From assembly GCA_028023455.1 (NCBI GenBank), contig JAQFVV010012420.1, forward strand, positions 5,161,770-5,225,769: 64,000 nt of DNA. Direction: 5' to 3'. The DNA comes from Epiperipatus broadwayi (taxonomy: Eukaryota > Onychophora > Udeonychophora > Euonychophora > Peripatidae). This document shows, piece by piece, positions 1 through 11,667 of the stretch. The translations under genes were made by a program, and so were the position numbers. The notes under the pieces were generated by a model. That model had not been told where the DNA came from. It saw only the letters and a program-made list of their open reading frames with translations, and ran no database searches. Numbering within the stretch: position 1 is the first letter of the stretch; every line of letters starts with the position of its first letter.

Positions 1-99
1 TTATTATTAAATATATCATATTAATTTTTACTACCTAATACAGTTTATAATTATTAAATATTATATAATCTTAATTTATTTTAGAAGTTTAAGGTTATT

Positions 100-395
100 A
101 AATTGACCCATTAAATACATTTTTATTGTTTATAGCTGTGTTATTTTAATATGGCCAGCTCTTACAACCATATGAACAATTCTTTACTCTTTATTTAACT
201 ATTTGTTTATTTTTTGTTAATGACAAGTACGTACTAGGTATTTGTTTAGCTTTAAATTGCATTTTACAGACTTTGTAAATCTAATATATTCAATACATCA
301 ATAAAATATATTCCCAAATTTAAATTTTTTTTTAGTAATTGACTATTTATAACTATCATTGACCTATAGAAAAGGGCACAATATATATATAAACT
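100..395. repeat. dispersed repeat, copy 1 (partner at 5600-5910)
   Basis: This AT-rich stretch resembles 5600-5910 in the same order: both carry ATGGCCAG followed by CAACCATAT, then a run of T-rich sequence, then an ATTGACT motif and a GG-CACAATATATAT or GGGTACAATATATAT block. No reading frame is convincing. The family is not recognised. Confidence 0.45.
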
Positions 396-410
396 AACCA
401 AAGGACATAC

Positions 411-551
411 ATATAAAAACAAAAAAAGACTTATAAATCCAAGAAATAATATATTTTATTGTGTATTTTTTTGCTTTCTGATGAAAACCAGTCCTCCGGT
501 TGAAATATAATATTATTTCTTGGATTTATAAGTCTTTTTTTGTTTTTATAT
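411..551 (+). ncRNA. perfect inverted repeat enclosing a hammerhead-ribozyme-like core
   Basis: Positions 411-452 and 510-551 are perfect reverse complements (42 bp). The 57-nt middle ends with a type I hammerhead-like core: GCTTT (473-477), CTGATGA (478-484), AACC (486-489), an 8-nt loop, GGTT (498-501), GAAA (502-505), then TATA (506-509). With a two-base-pair stem III the predicted cleavage falls after 509, exactly where the right arm begins. The same layout, with the same 8-nt loop, occurs beside a Penelope-like element at 8497-8540 on the minus strand, which links the motif to PLEs. Against activity: 25 nt lie between the left arm and the core, and GCTTT has no adjacent partner here. Core seen; cleavage inferred. 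Confidence 0.5.
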
Positions 552-2540
552 ATATATTGTAATGATATATAAATGTGCCGTTACATTAATTTAAAATAAA
601 AACTAAGTTCGCAAATAAAAATAAATTTATTAAAAATTTAAAAGCTAAAAAAATTAGAGTTGTAAACGTGTTATATTCGCACAGATGCAAAACTTTAAAA
701 ATATATTTTTTTAATAAATAAAAGTTTATTAATGATTGTTTATTAATTATCCAAAAGCAAACTAACCCTTGGGCTCTTGTGTAATTAAAAAGTCAGATGA
801 AAAATAGATAAGAGAATAAAGATATTTTAGCTTGACCAATGGAAGCACCAAGCCTCTTGGACCTTAACGAAAATTTGGATTAGTGACGCCTACTATAAAA
901 AGAAAAATATTGAGTTTCTGACAGTTTCCAGCTTGATTTTGTGAGAACGGCGATGGGATGCACATATCGCTCTCTCTCCATTTAAAAAATGAAATGTCTG
1001 TAATACCAGGATTGTTCCGGCTAAGGCCACCTTCAGATAGACCGGGTTTCAAATAAAGACTCTGTGGGAAGTGACACCAGGAACAGAGAGCTCTTCTACT
1101 GTAAGCTATATGAACTAAACAATTTTTAAAATCATAAGAAAAAAATAATTAAGAACTTTCATCAGGGTTTGACAAATTTAATAAACAAGCTAACTTAAAT
1201 TTTAAAATGAACTCTTATCTGATTTTTGTAAGTTTCAAATCAATTAATAATGTTTAATTTTATATGTTTTGCGTTTGATAAAAATCATTTCCATTTATTA
1301 TTTTATTTGTATTAATATTTATTGTTTAAATTTTAAATGAGGAAATTTAAGTTGGGTGTGGATGTTGCATGGATTTGTTAGTGGTTGATTATGTTGTGGT
1401 TTTCACATTCGATTAGAATATATAGGTCATCGATGTCAATGCAGCATCTTATGATGAATGCCATTGGGTTTCTTGTATTCCCTCTGCAATTGACGTTATC
1501 GATGACTTTGTATTTTGATTGGTTGTGTTTATTTGGAAATGTTTTTAACCGTGGAATCTATGCAGCATATGCAGCCGATCTATACTCAACATTATAAAAT
1601 AAATTTTTATAAAATTCATCTGTGCAAATGTATCTAAATGTTAAATTTAAGTCAGGCATGAATGGCTCTATAGATTTGTAAAGTTATATTAAGAGAGGAT
1701 AATCTTAGATTATTTGTTTTGTAGTTGAATTAGGTCAATGGATTGGATATATTTGTGTAATTAGTAGATAAAGTATGAGTTTCGCTATGTGCAGAATCAC
1801 TGTATACGCCGCACAAACCCTTTTGCCTATGGATGGGATTGTAAGTCTGCAAAAAGGACCGTGGTCCCTTCCTATGGAGTTTTTATTTTATTGTTCTTCT
1901 TGCCATACAGATGTAACATTCCTGTATTGGACAAGAGTCAAGATTTCTCTAACTATACTGTTCAGATGTCCATTCCTGACAGTATAGTAATTTGTGCTGT
2001 TGTATTTTCATGCTACATTGAATACATAAATGTATCAGATGGATTGACACTGGTTTGACTGCGAACTTTTGGCCTAAGGTTAAATAAGGTAAAGAATATT
2101 TTCTTTTCAAATGCAGATCTATGTAGTCTATTCATACTCTATGATCTTAATAAAATATTAAATTCATTCATACTCAACAATCTTAAAATAATAAGTTAAA
2201 TTAAAAGAATATTAAAATCTAAAAATAATGTTATTCCTCAAAATTTAAAATTATTATATATGTGTGTAAGTAAATATTTTTGTGTGTTAATTTCTGGCAG
2301 TGGCTGTTATTTTTTTATATTTAAGATATAAATTAAAGATATAGATTATTATCTCTGTCTCCACTGAGCTAGTGACAATGGGCTAATGGTCTAAATATTT
2401 AAATGAAGTGGAATCTTAACAGCGTGTATCTGCCTACTTTATAAATTTTTCTAGGTTCAAATGCCTAGATGGTGCCCTTGTAGTGCAGATATCGTGGATT
2501 GCTGTCTTCACTTTCTTTTGGACCATTATAATATATATAT
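552..2540. other. AT-rich sequence without a supported gene
   Basis: No recognisable domain. Two short open stretches (minus 864-1052; plus 1789-2058) have somewhat higher GC than their surroundings but no motif or splice context I can defend. They could be old repeat fragments. Confidence 0.5.
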
Positions 2541-3257
2541 ATGATCACTAGATGGAACTTTACCAATAGCTTCTAACAAGCTTTGTTTACGTAAACACCA
2601 AAAGAGATGGAATTTCAAAATCTTTATCGTTGTCACCCACCTCCAGAACAGTTGGTTTTAAGCTTATTGTCTCACATCAGCGAGCCTGGGAGACTAGAAA
2701 CTAGATCTAAATACCAACTCTAAAATCAGCATTTATCAAACATGTTTATATTAGTTTGAAAGCATGAAATTTATCAGACCCATAATGTCTTCAAATCTAG
2801 CTTAACAAAGTAGATAGCTATAAGGGTCTGAAAACAGTTCAGTTTCACCATACAGTAAAAGCCTCTGCAATATATAGCATTGCAAATACCTTCAAAGATA
2901 CATTTATGATAATCAAAACATGTTATAAATTTCATAACTTGCATTTTATGATCACTAGATGAATGAAGCTTTACCAATTTCAAAATCTCTATCATTGTCA
3001 CCCACCTCCAGATCAGCTGGTTACAAGTTTATTGCTTCATGTCAGTGAAGGCCTGGTAGACTAGAAATTAGATCTAAATACCAACTCTAAAATCAGCATT
3101 TATCAAACACATTTCTATCATTTTGAAAGCATGAAATTTATCAGACATGTAATGTCTTCAAATCCAACTTAACAAACTAGATAGCTAGGTATATGGGTCT
3201 GAAAACAGTTCAGTTTCACCATATAGTAAAAGCTTCTGCAATATATAGCATTGCAAG
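2541..3257 (+). repeat. satellite-like direct repeat, two units of about 365-405 bp
   Basis: Two diverged units start at about 2541 and 2946 with the shared string ATGATCACTAGATG. Each then has TTGTCACCCACCTCCAGA, CTAGATCTAAATACCAACTC and CAGTTCAGTTTCACCATA in the same order. The first unit has about 40 extra bases near its start. Its segment with GATAGCT and CAGACCCATA resembles part of the tandem unit at 30.7-32.1 kb, so the two satellites may be related. Confidence 0.8.
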
Positions 3258-3412
3258 TTACGAAATTTATAACTTGTTTTGATTATCATAAATGTACCTT
3301 TGAAGTTTTTGCAATGCTAAATATTGCAGAGGCTTTTACTACATGGTGAAACTGAACTGTTTTCAGACCCATATAGCTATTTAGTATGTTAAGCTGGATT
3401 TGAAGGCATTAA
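3258..3412 (-). repeat. inverted partial copy of the preceding satellite unit
   Basis: The reverse complement of this stretch matches the later half of the units at 2541-3257, including the TATATAGCATTGCAA and CAGTTCAGTTTCACCAT blocks. The direct pair is thus closed by an inverted partial unit, a layout seen again at 30.5-32.1 kb and at 42.2-46.4 kb. Confidence 0.75.
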
Positions 3413-3496
3413 GTATAAGGACTGGTGTGGTGAAGTAGAAAAAGTGGCAAATAGGGTTTTAGTCGAGAATATGAAGAAGAATAAAAGTAATAAAAA

Positions 3497-4457
3497 ATGA
3501 GAGTTAGTAAAAGTGTAAAAGAGAGGAAAAAAGCATGCAGAGAATATAAGTGTGCTATTAAGAATAAAGAAAGTGAAAATGATATTAATGCTAAATGGGG
3601 AAAGTACTTAGAAAAGAAGAAGCTAGCTAAAATGGATAATTATAGAGAGAGGATGAAGTTAAATAATAAATTGTTGGAGGATATTAATAAAAGTGGAAGA
3701 GATGGGAGTAAAAAATTTTGGAATTACATTAAAAGGAGATATGTAGGGGAAAGAGAGATAGTATTAATAGATGATGAGGGAATAGAATGTAGTTCTAGAG
3801 GCGAGCTAGAGAAAATCTTAAATAGATATGTAATGGATATAGAAAAGATGTTAGATGTGAAGGAATTAGTGATAGAAAACATGAAAGCAGTTAGTAGTGG
3901 GAATATTAGGTTCACAAAAAATGAATTGAATGAGGCAGGAAAGAGATTGAAAAGTGGAAAGGCGAGAGGTTTAGATGGATGGGCAGCAGAGATGGTAATG
4001 AATTTAGGGCATAGAGCAAAAGCAAAGTTATTATCATGTTTTAATAAGATGGTGCAGAAGACAGTTTTTCCGATTAGTTGGAGTAATACAAGATTATTAT
4101 TTAAAGGAAAGGGTAAGGATCATAGAAAGTTAAATAATTATAGACCGATAGCGGTAACATCAGTTTTATATAAAGTTTTTGCATATATGGTAGCTGGAAG
4201 AGTTGTAAAATGGATGGAAGAGATTAATGTAGTGGAGGAAATGCAAGGAGGTTTTAGGTCAGATAGGCGTATAGGAGATAGTTTGTTTGTAGTTACACAA
4301 CTTATGGAGATGAGTAGGAATTCAGGTAGATCGTTATAAATGAGTTTTTTAGATATAGAGAAAGCATATGATAGAGTAAATAGAAATAGATTATGGGTAA
4401 GATTAGCCAATTTGGGAATGGATGAAGATTTAGTAAATATTATTAAGAAATTATATG
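3497..4457 (+). pseudogene. LINE (non-LTR) reverse transcriptase, broken
   Basis: The frame encodes a Lys/Arg-rich linker (residues 1-120) and then the N-terminal part of a non-LTR reverse transcriptase: a SGKARGLDGW block near residue 150, NNYRPIAVTS near 213, a QGGFRSDRRIGDS block near 250, and after an in-frame TAA at 4337-4339 the catalytic motif A block FLDIEKAYDRVNR. The frame then runs into an unrelated dispersed repeat at about 4455, so the YADD block and C-terminus are missing. The linker before 3497 is also open but lacks an endonuclease. The clade is not assigned. It may belong to the same family as the C-terminal fragment at 38.4-39.1 kb on the minus strand, which is inference from style only. 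Non-functional. Confidence 0.85.
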
Positions 4458-4615
4458 ATACACTTGAACACATATATGTTGAAAAGATAACTAATCACCA
4501 ATATATGTATTTCCTGCTAAACCAGCAATCATCCGTTGGTCCAGATTACCATCTCTACACATATATGCTATAAGTGCTCAGATATATATTAAGATAGCCA
4601 AACCTCATACTTTAA
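4455..4615 (+). repeat. dispersed repeat family, forward copy inserted in the LINE
   Basis: Begins at GATACACTTGAACACA and carries GTTGAAAAGATAA, AATCACCAATATA and GCTAAACCAGCA in the order also seen at 23,150-23,220 and 23,595-23,735. It ends with TTAAGATAGCCAA and CATACTTTAATG, as at 23,700-23,735. It interrupts the reverse transcriptase frame, so it is younger than that LINE. Confidence 0.75.
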
Positions 4616-4824
4616 TGGACAGGCTTCAATCTACTCCAGACTCCAACTCTTCAACCATCCATCCATTTGAAAATCTGATGATGGAATGCATGAAGGCCAC
4701 CCTGAGGCCGAGATTTTTGTCACACCCACATTGACCTAAAGTCAATCTGACCCCTCATGTACAGGACATAATCCATTTAATACATATACAAGGGATGGGC
4801 AGACATCTGTACTTATGTAATAAC

Positions 4825-4930
4825 TGAAACACACAGGCTTATTATATGTGTTCAAGTTTATCAGTGTTATGAGATAGTGTGGAGAGTGGTGGGTCATGTG
4901 AAAGTCTGTGCTTATATATCCTATATACTA
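4825..4930 (-). repeat. same dispersed repeat family, inverted partial copy
   Basis: Reverse-complement match to the outer part of the family: TGTTCAAGTTTATCAGTG, then AGATAGTGTGGAGAGTGG and the GTGCTTATATATCCTATA end. With 4455-4615 it forms a split inverted repeat around about 210 bp of unique, slightly GC-richer sequence. Confidence 0.65.
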
Positions 4931-7500
4931 ATACTTAATTGTAATGTATCTATTTTTTTAATTTATCTTTATTAATTACAACTATTTTAAAGACAACTAA
5001 TTAAATAATCTTCTATATTTATTTTTATGATATTCAAATGTTTTTCAATTTTTTAAAACAATTCTAAAAGTAATTTGAAAACTTTCTTTTAAAATCTTGC
5101 AAACAGAAAATATGTGTATTGCTAGTCACACGACCATATTCCCAGACAGAAATGTTGCAATTTTTTATATTCGCTATCTGAAATGTGATTAATAAAATAT
5201 TTAACTATAAAATATTATATTATAAAAACAAAATATAATGATAAAATTTGGAATAATAAATCTTGACATTATTTAAACAATAAATAAAATTGAATACACT
5301 TGTATTTACCACAAAATACTAAAACTTAATAAATAATTATAATATAATTTAAAGTGAGTGGTCTATCCTCACACTTTCATTGCCAGTATTTAAGATTTGC
5401 TCATATATAAGCATTTGAGTTGAAAGAATAAGTGGATTCATTTTATTCTTTCATAAATACTATATCTTGTATTGGGAATGGAAGTATTCATTTATTATTA
5501 TTAACACTCGTGAAAAGCTCATGCACAATTAGCTTGAAAGGCTGATATTTACATGTAATAAAATACATTTAATAACTTATTTAATTTTTAATCATTATTT
5601 AAAAATTAGTTTTCAACAACTTGTTTAATAAGACTTTTAATACAGAATTTTTATTATTATCACTATGGCCAGTTCTCCCAACCATATAAAATTATAATAT
5701 TTAATTTTTACTTTATAATTTTATCATACCTTTTAAATATTTTATAACTTTTAACTTCATCTTAACAAAGTTTTAAAATCCTATAAACATTACTATAGTA
5801 CTTACAATACTTAAATTTCTTTTAATTTAAATTTTTTTAAGAAATTGACTTTCAAAGCCTATTTTTGGGCCTAATACAATGGGTACAATATATATTGTAC
5901 CACTAATGAAAATTGTTGTCTAAAATTATTAACTTAAAATCTTATATTTAAATAACAAAAAGATTTTGAAATTAAAACTTTGATGAAAGAAATAATCTAT
6001 AAAAGTTTAGCTTTCTTTATATAAGTGTAGATCATCAAAGAGCAAACATGTCATTTATTAGTATAAGTTTTACTAGTTTAAAATAATAATAAAATAAAAA
6101 AAACAATTAGAGTGGGATTAAATGGTCATTTGTAATGTTTTACAAATTAATTAAACAGTAATTCAGAGGAAGGGGAATGTATCTTAGAAAAATTAAACTA
6201 TTAAAGAAAAAAAAGAAATTTTAGAAACTAAAAATCTCTTTCCATTTATTTAAAATAAAATAATTATATGTGTGTGCAAATGATGTTGACTTTAAATATA
6301 AAGAAAATAATAAAATGGGTACATGTTAAAAATAAAATAAAATATGAAAGTTAAATATTAAAATAAAGGAAACCTCATAATTAAATTTTAAAACTCAAAA
6401 ATTGCTTAATTGATAAGCTGCATAGCAATGGGATTAGCAATGGCTATTAATTAACTAATTAAAATCCATAATCAACAGGACTAGCATCTTATCAAAAATT
6501 TAATCAACAAAAGCAGTGACAAATTTTGAACAATGAAAATAACTAGATTTAAAAATTAATTAAAAGATAACAACAAGATCATCATATAAATAGGGCTGAA
6601 AATTTCATCAGTGTCTAGAATCATTCACCTATTAGATATATATTTCAAAAAATACAATGCCATGCTAAGTAGTTTTTGGAGCATGTGATGAGCTCCAACC
6701 TTCATCCACAAGAACATCAGCAGTCTTCCCAACAGGAACCATGCCCATCTAATAATTTAAAGCCACTAAGAATGTCTAACTGCCTGAAGTAACAAGTATC
6801 CCAGAACCACAATTGTCAGGACCGCATCAAAAGCCTAAAATCTAACCTGTTGTAAACCACACATGCAGCAGCAAAGAGGAAGAAGCCACAACATTTAAAA
6901 TCCTATAGATAATATTTTTTATGCTCTTTTAAAATTTTTTTATATTAATCTATGAGTAGCCATTGCATTCTTTGAATATCTCCAGTCAGTATACTAAATG
7001 AACTCTATAGCCAGCATATAATGAACTATATTATGTACAGGTTCATGTGTTTCCTAATGTAACAAATAAATAGTTACAGAGCTTTCAGGTCATGAAATGA
7101 TTAGTTTATAAGTCTGAGAGTTTGTGTGCATTCCATGTACATGGTGTTTATATTATATTATGATTGTATATTTTTTATAAATAAGAATGTGTGCTCATCA
7201 TATGTGAATTGAAGAAATGTATACAATTAGTCTATAAGTTTTAGTATTAAGTCTAAAATATTTACAATAAAGTACTTGCCTGTGGTCAATTTTTTAATTA
7301 TATCCTAAGAACAATTTAGCAAAGCAGTTAGACACATAGTTTATTCCATTTGTTTCCATTGAACTAGTTTGGGATTTATCAGGCACTGAGTTAGTAGCTG
7401 TCATCCAGAGTATGTTAGTTACTTTTTGTAATTAACTGGCACCTGAAGTTTACTTCAAAACAAATAAAGTACTTTGAATGATAGGGTTTGAATTCAGCAG
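4931..7500. other. AT-rich sequence; second copy of the first dispersed repeat at 5600-5910
   Basis: No gene is supported. The part at 5600-5910 matches 100-395 (ATGGCCAG, CAACCATAT, ATTGACT, GGGTACAATATATA). A stretch near 6600-6900 has higher GC but no frame or motif I recognise. Confidence 0.5.
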
Positions 7501-7955
7501 TTGAGAAGTTCTGTAATCTTGAAATACGGCTATAGTTTATCCCTGATAGAAGTCTTCTACCCATTTCATGATGTCATCTTTCTTTTTAGTAATAATTCCA
7601 TCTTTTTTTCTTATTGCAGGTATAAATTTTCTACCAATATCAAAATGTTGTTTATACTCTTGAGACATTTAATCTCTTCTGCCACTTTCCTTGCTAGTTC
7701 ACAGTTATACTTTCTTATATCATTTTCAACTCTTTTCCACATCATTTTACAAAATTCAAGTTATTCAATCCTTTTTAATACATCATTTTTGTATATCTTC
7801 ATATTCCTTCTTTTCTTCATAAATTCTCTAGTCTCTGTAGAAATTTTATTGGTCAGTTGCTGCTTTTTTCTACCAGCTATCATTGTTCAGTTTTTAAAAG
7901 TGTATCAGTTATTTTTATATATATCACAAATGACTAAATCACAATAAAATCATTT
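7501..7955 (-). pseudogene. RTE-like LINE remnant (endonuclease-RT linker region)
   Basis: Read on the minus strand, the sequence gives a KISTETREFMKKRR block, then an ARKVAEEIK stretch, then KKDGIITKKKDDIMKWVEDF. This order matches the region between endonuclease and reverse transcriptase of RTE-clade LINEs, where a 'LS-ET-ELI-RR' block is followed by a 'R-DG-...-IM-DFY' block just before the RT domain. At least one in-frame stop and one frameshift are present, and neither the endonuclease nor RT core is visible nearby. A plus-strand frame over the same bases is a hydrophobic shadow. Relic. Confidence 0.6.
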
Positions 7956-8496
7956 TTAGTAATGTCTTGTTATTTAATTAATCTATTTGCTAGTAGAATA
8001 CATATTAATTAGATATTAAAAAAATCTAAAACTATGACTTATGCACTGGTATACAACAACTTTCATCTACTTTATAAATAGTGTATATATATTTTATAGG
8101 AATAATCCTTGAAAATGATCATGTAATATCACTGAAACATAGGAAGAAAACATTAATGGTTATATTGAAAGGAAAAGGATTCATAAAGAATAAAACAAGA
8201 TTTAAAAATTAACGTGTATATTTGGATTATTTGCTATATTAAAATTAATAGGCCATTTTTGGAAAAAAATGAAGGAACATTTAGTAATAATACAAGCATT
8301 AATGAAGTATTAATTTATGAAATTAAGATGAACAGTTTTCAGAACCTTTTCTACATGTTCATAATTTTAATTTGACAATAAGCACCTCATATACCAGAAT
8401 AATATATATGAAAATAATAAATATATGAATTAACTCAAGGAAATATAAAAACAATACTAATAAAAGAAAAAACACACAATTATTTCACTATAAAAC
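7956..8496. other. AT-rich sequence, nothing supported
   Basis: No frame, repeat or RNA motif that I can support; possibly the 3' flank of the minus-strand Penelope-like element. Confidence 0.4.
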
Positions 8497-8540
8497 TGCT
8501 TTAATATTTCAACCACCAGATTGGTTTTAATTAGAAAGCA
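8497..8540 (-). ncRNA. decayed hammerhead-like motif in the flank of a Penelope-like element
   Basis: On the minus strand: TGCTTT (8540-8535), CTAATTA in the place of CUGANGA (8534-8528), AACC (8526-8523), 8-nt loop, GGTT (8514-8511), GAAA (8510-8507), TATT (8506-8503), AAAGCA (8502-8497). TGCTTT and AAAGCA pair as a six-base stem I, and stem III would be two base pairs. G5 and G8 of the core are replaced, so activity is not expected. It lies about 380 nt past the GIY-YIG frame, as expected for a PLE terminal repeat. Confidence 0.5.
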
Positions 8541-8922
8541 CAGCAAAATGGCTACTTGCAGAATTTAAACATTAAAAAATTACAAACATTCACATATCAG
8601 ATGACAAAATTAATTCCTATCGGTTAGAAGTCTTTCTTTATAAATCTCTTTTTAACTTTTTTTAAAATAAATTTCCTGTTTTAAAATAACAACAATAAAA
8701 AAAACAGTAATTATATTTTTATAAAATACTTGTAAAAGTTTACACAACCCTACAACAATAAAAAATTACAAACACAAATTAAAAAATATTTTAATACATG
8801 TATGTACAATATAAATGACTATACACAAAAACTTTGTACAAAAAAATAAAATAAAAAACTTTCAAAATTTTTTTTTTTAAAATACTAAAACCATACACAT
8901 TTTATATATATTTAAAAAATCA

Positions 8923-9425
8923 CTATATATATTTTACTAGTCCACATATAAAATAAAAAACAAGTAATATAGCAATAAAAAATAGAACACTAAAAAACAG
9001 TTCTCTAAAAAACAAACAAAAAAACAACAACAAACAAATGCCTAGGAAACTAGATAATTTAAGAATGTGATAGTACCTATATTCATACCACAATGTTCCT
9101 CTTATGAAAGAAATATCCTCCAATATAACCACACTTAAATCATCAATTGAGTGATCAAATAAATTAAAATGTTTAGAAACTGGTCTGTCTTCATTTTTAT
9201 GTAAAACATCAAAGCTATTGTTAGTTATTCTAATATGTAGAATGCTTGTTGATTCACCTATGTAATGACTCAAGCACTTATTACATTCTATTAAATATAC
9301 TAAATTCATACTTTTACAACTGACATAGTTGGCGATATATCATTTAAAATCATAAATGCTATTCCCTTGAACCACCATTGTAACAATAATATATTTGCAT
9401 GTTAGACATCTTTCATTCTCACATA
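8923..9425 (-). pseudogene. Penelope-like element C-terminus: Cys motif plus GIY-YIG endonuclease, truncated
   Basis: GIY-YIG nucleases of PLEs nick target DNA for insertion. The frame from 9309 begins NLVYLIECNKCLSHYIGES, which gives the GIY (here VYL) and YIG elements, then PVSKHFNLFDHSIDDLSV with the usual conserved His, and ILEDISFIRG. Just upstream, at 9425-9310 and across one stop, the reading CENERCLTCKYI and CKSMNLVYL supplies the Cys cluster typical of animal PLEs. After about residue 80 the frame becomes hydrophobic and is no longer PLE-like. The reverse transcriptase part is absent. Relic. Confidence 0.85.
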
Positions 9426-9562
9426 AATCCTAAGTGTCCTATGTCCATGATATACATGAATATACTTTATATTCAAATAATAAATCAAATACAATAATAT
9501 AAATTCAAACTTTAATCCATATAGGAGCACTTTCAACTATCCAAGGAGTCTTTGTCTACCAT

Positions 9563-9653
9563 GTTTATGTTTATATATATATATATATATACTAAGCAAT
9601 TATATCATATTTATGTTTATATATATATATATATATACTAAGCAATTAAATCA
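9563..9653. repeat. two tandem copies of a 45-bp AT-dinucleotide unit
   Basis: TTTATGTTTATATATAT... followed by ACTAAGCAATTA occurs twice in direct succession, with near-identical flanks. Simple tandem duplication. Confidence 0.8.
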
Positions 9654-9713
9654 TCCCACATGATTAAGAAATCCAGTACTGCCCCCTGTGAACTAATATA
9701 TAAATACATTAGA

Positions 9714-9795
9714 GTTCGTATTTCAAAATAGCCAGGTCAAAATGGTATCCACTTTGACCTGTCTGCTATCAGATGTTATATATTGAAATACGAAC
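9714..9795. repeat. 82-nt hairpin
   Basis: Outer arms GTTCGTATTTCAA (9714-9726) and its complement TTGAAATACGAAC end at 9795. An inner hairpin pairs CAGGTCAAA with TTTGACCTG around ATGGTATCCAC. Looks like a small foldback element or a MITE remnant; no target duplication identified. Confidence 0.65.
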
Positions 9796-11217
9796 AAACT
9801 CAAACAAAGAACTTGAAAATTAGCAAACAACGATCTTAAATTTTGCTACAAACAAACATGTTTTAACATTATTATATAAAGACAAACTAAACTTTAGTAA
9901 TTTTAATCTTTAAACCACCTAACACAAATGTATATATATTGTGGCCTGTCTATAGGTGGAATGACCCTAAGCAGAGGAGCCAAGCCTCTACATTAGGCCC
10001 TACTTGGACTCTGGTTAGGTATTATTAACAGACTTACTATTTCCCAACCATTTTCTTTAATTATAACAATTGAATTTAGGTAAGGTTAGTATTTATCCCA
10101 AATTACTTTACATGATTATAGTATTTCTAAAATAAGATATATTTTAAATATAATCAATGTGAGACTTCTTTACCTATAAACAGATCACATCATGTCCCCT
10201 TAACATTAAAAAAATTACAAAATATTTGTTCAATGGCATGAGAATACCCAGATACTCCTCCTTATTAAGCATCTACATACTCTCATGGCTAACAATAATA
10301 TCCAATATATCATATCATATCTATAACTATTAACTTTTAATTAAATCACTCATTAAATTAATCTGTTATATAATTACAGCTAAACTTTGATTCCCATTAT
10401 TTTTGATAATTAAGATTGGCAATAATCATAAGAATAACTTTGCAATAAAGAGATCTCAGGATAATCATTGCTTTTATTAATTCTTCATACTACCTATGGA
10501 ATATCAAGAGGGATTTTATGGATTTCCATGGGTAGTGCACAAATTAAGAAAGTCTTGTAATATAAATCTATAATCAAGCTTTATATTTATGTTTTTTAAT
10601 ACTTATTATTAAAATATTGTTAACTAAACTGTAAGTTACACTAATACTTTCACTAGTAATTAATTTATCATTTAATTTTATATTAATAAACACACCTTAA
10701 TAATTGGCAATGTCATGAATGACCTATGGGATCAAGGTAGCATGTAGCAAGTGAAAATCTCTTTTAAGAGATTTGTGCTTAGTAAACTGTTATATTTCTC
10801 TAAACTGAATTGATTTCTCATTTTAATTTCAACCTGTACATTTTAAGCTCATGTGATGTTGTGAGTGTGAGCCCAAAAAAGAAATGCAACATTTAGAACT
10901 TAAGTAAACTTTCAAAACAATAATTTTAATAACATTAATCCCATTAACAAGTAATTTAAAATAACTGTTATAATAAAGTAGTATACAAACATACTATAAT
11001 AACAATGGAAAATTAATATTCAGAGTGTTTATAATGAAACAAAACTAATAATCTCCCATAGTATGTTGGGACATGCCTATATATCACACATCCAGTTTTT
11101 TATTAAACAATCATTCTCCTTTTTTCTTCTAAATTCATGGTCTTTCAAAATAATAATAGTAATAAAGTTGTATACTTGGTGATTAAATAACAATATAAAA
11201 CAATTGAGAAAAGATTA
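9796..11217. other. AT-rich sequence, nothing supported
   Basis: No gene or repeat boundary I can support; the segment near 9940-10,020 has higher GC but no tRNA-like fold or frame. Confidence 0.4.
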
Positions 11218-11263
11218 TTATAATTCTGGATGTTTTTTTCCTTGTAAACATCCAGAATTATAA
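11218..11263. repeat. 18-bp-arm hairpin
   Basis: TTATAATTCTGGATGTTT and its complement AAACATCCAGAATTATAA face each other across about 10 nt. No T-tract or gene context suggests a terminator; it is a lone inverted repeat. Confidence 0.7.
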
Positions 11264-11663
11264 CAATCTTTAGAAAATATCGTTTTTTGTTCATCAATTA
11301 GTTCATATAAACACACACTGCCCTTTTAATCATATATATATATATATATAGTGTTAAATACATTATTATACCTTTCATTCTAGGATATTGATCATATTTG
11401 TTCATTCAAATCACCAACAATATTTAATAACAACATAACTTTTAAATAACTACTGATATAAACAATTGAATTAATTTACTTATTAATTGATTTAGTCCCC
11501 TCCCCTATTGTACTAAAAATTCAGAGATTAAGACATATAAATACAAACATTAGGAAGAAGTTCTCTTTTTAACTACCAGCTAAAAAGTATAAAATAACTT
11601 TAAATTTTCCTAGCGTTCTGGTCGTTCCACACTGAAGACTCTGATTGTTCCAAAATTCACAAG

Positions 11664-11667
11664 GCAT
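11664..11667. repeat. target-site duplication, left (GCAT)
   Basis: GCAT immediately precedes the TG of the left LTR and recurs immediately after the CA of the right LTR (21,965-21,968). A 4-bp duplication is within the usual range for retroviral-type integrases. Confidence 0.8.

Noticed and set aside
864-1052. 62-codon minus-strand frame with near-normal composition
   Set aside because: No splice sites, motif or second copy; too short to support.
4676-4715. CTGATGATGG as a hammerhead core
   Set aside because: There is no GAAA after a stem II, only GAGA, and no pairing stem I.
7501-7947. 148-codon plus-strand hydrophobic frame
   Set aside because: The opposite strand carries the RTE-like linker, so this is its shadow.
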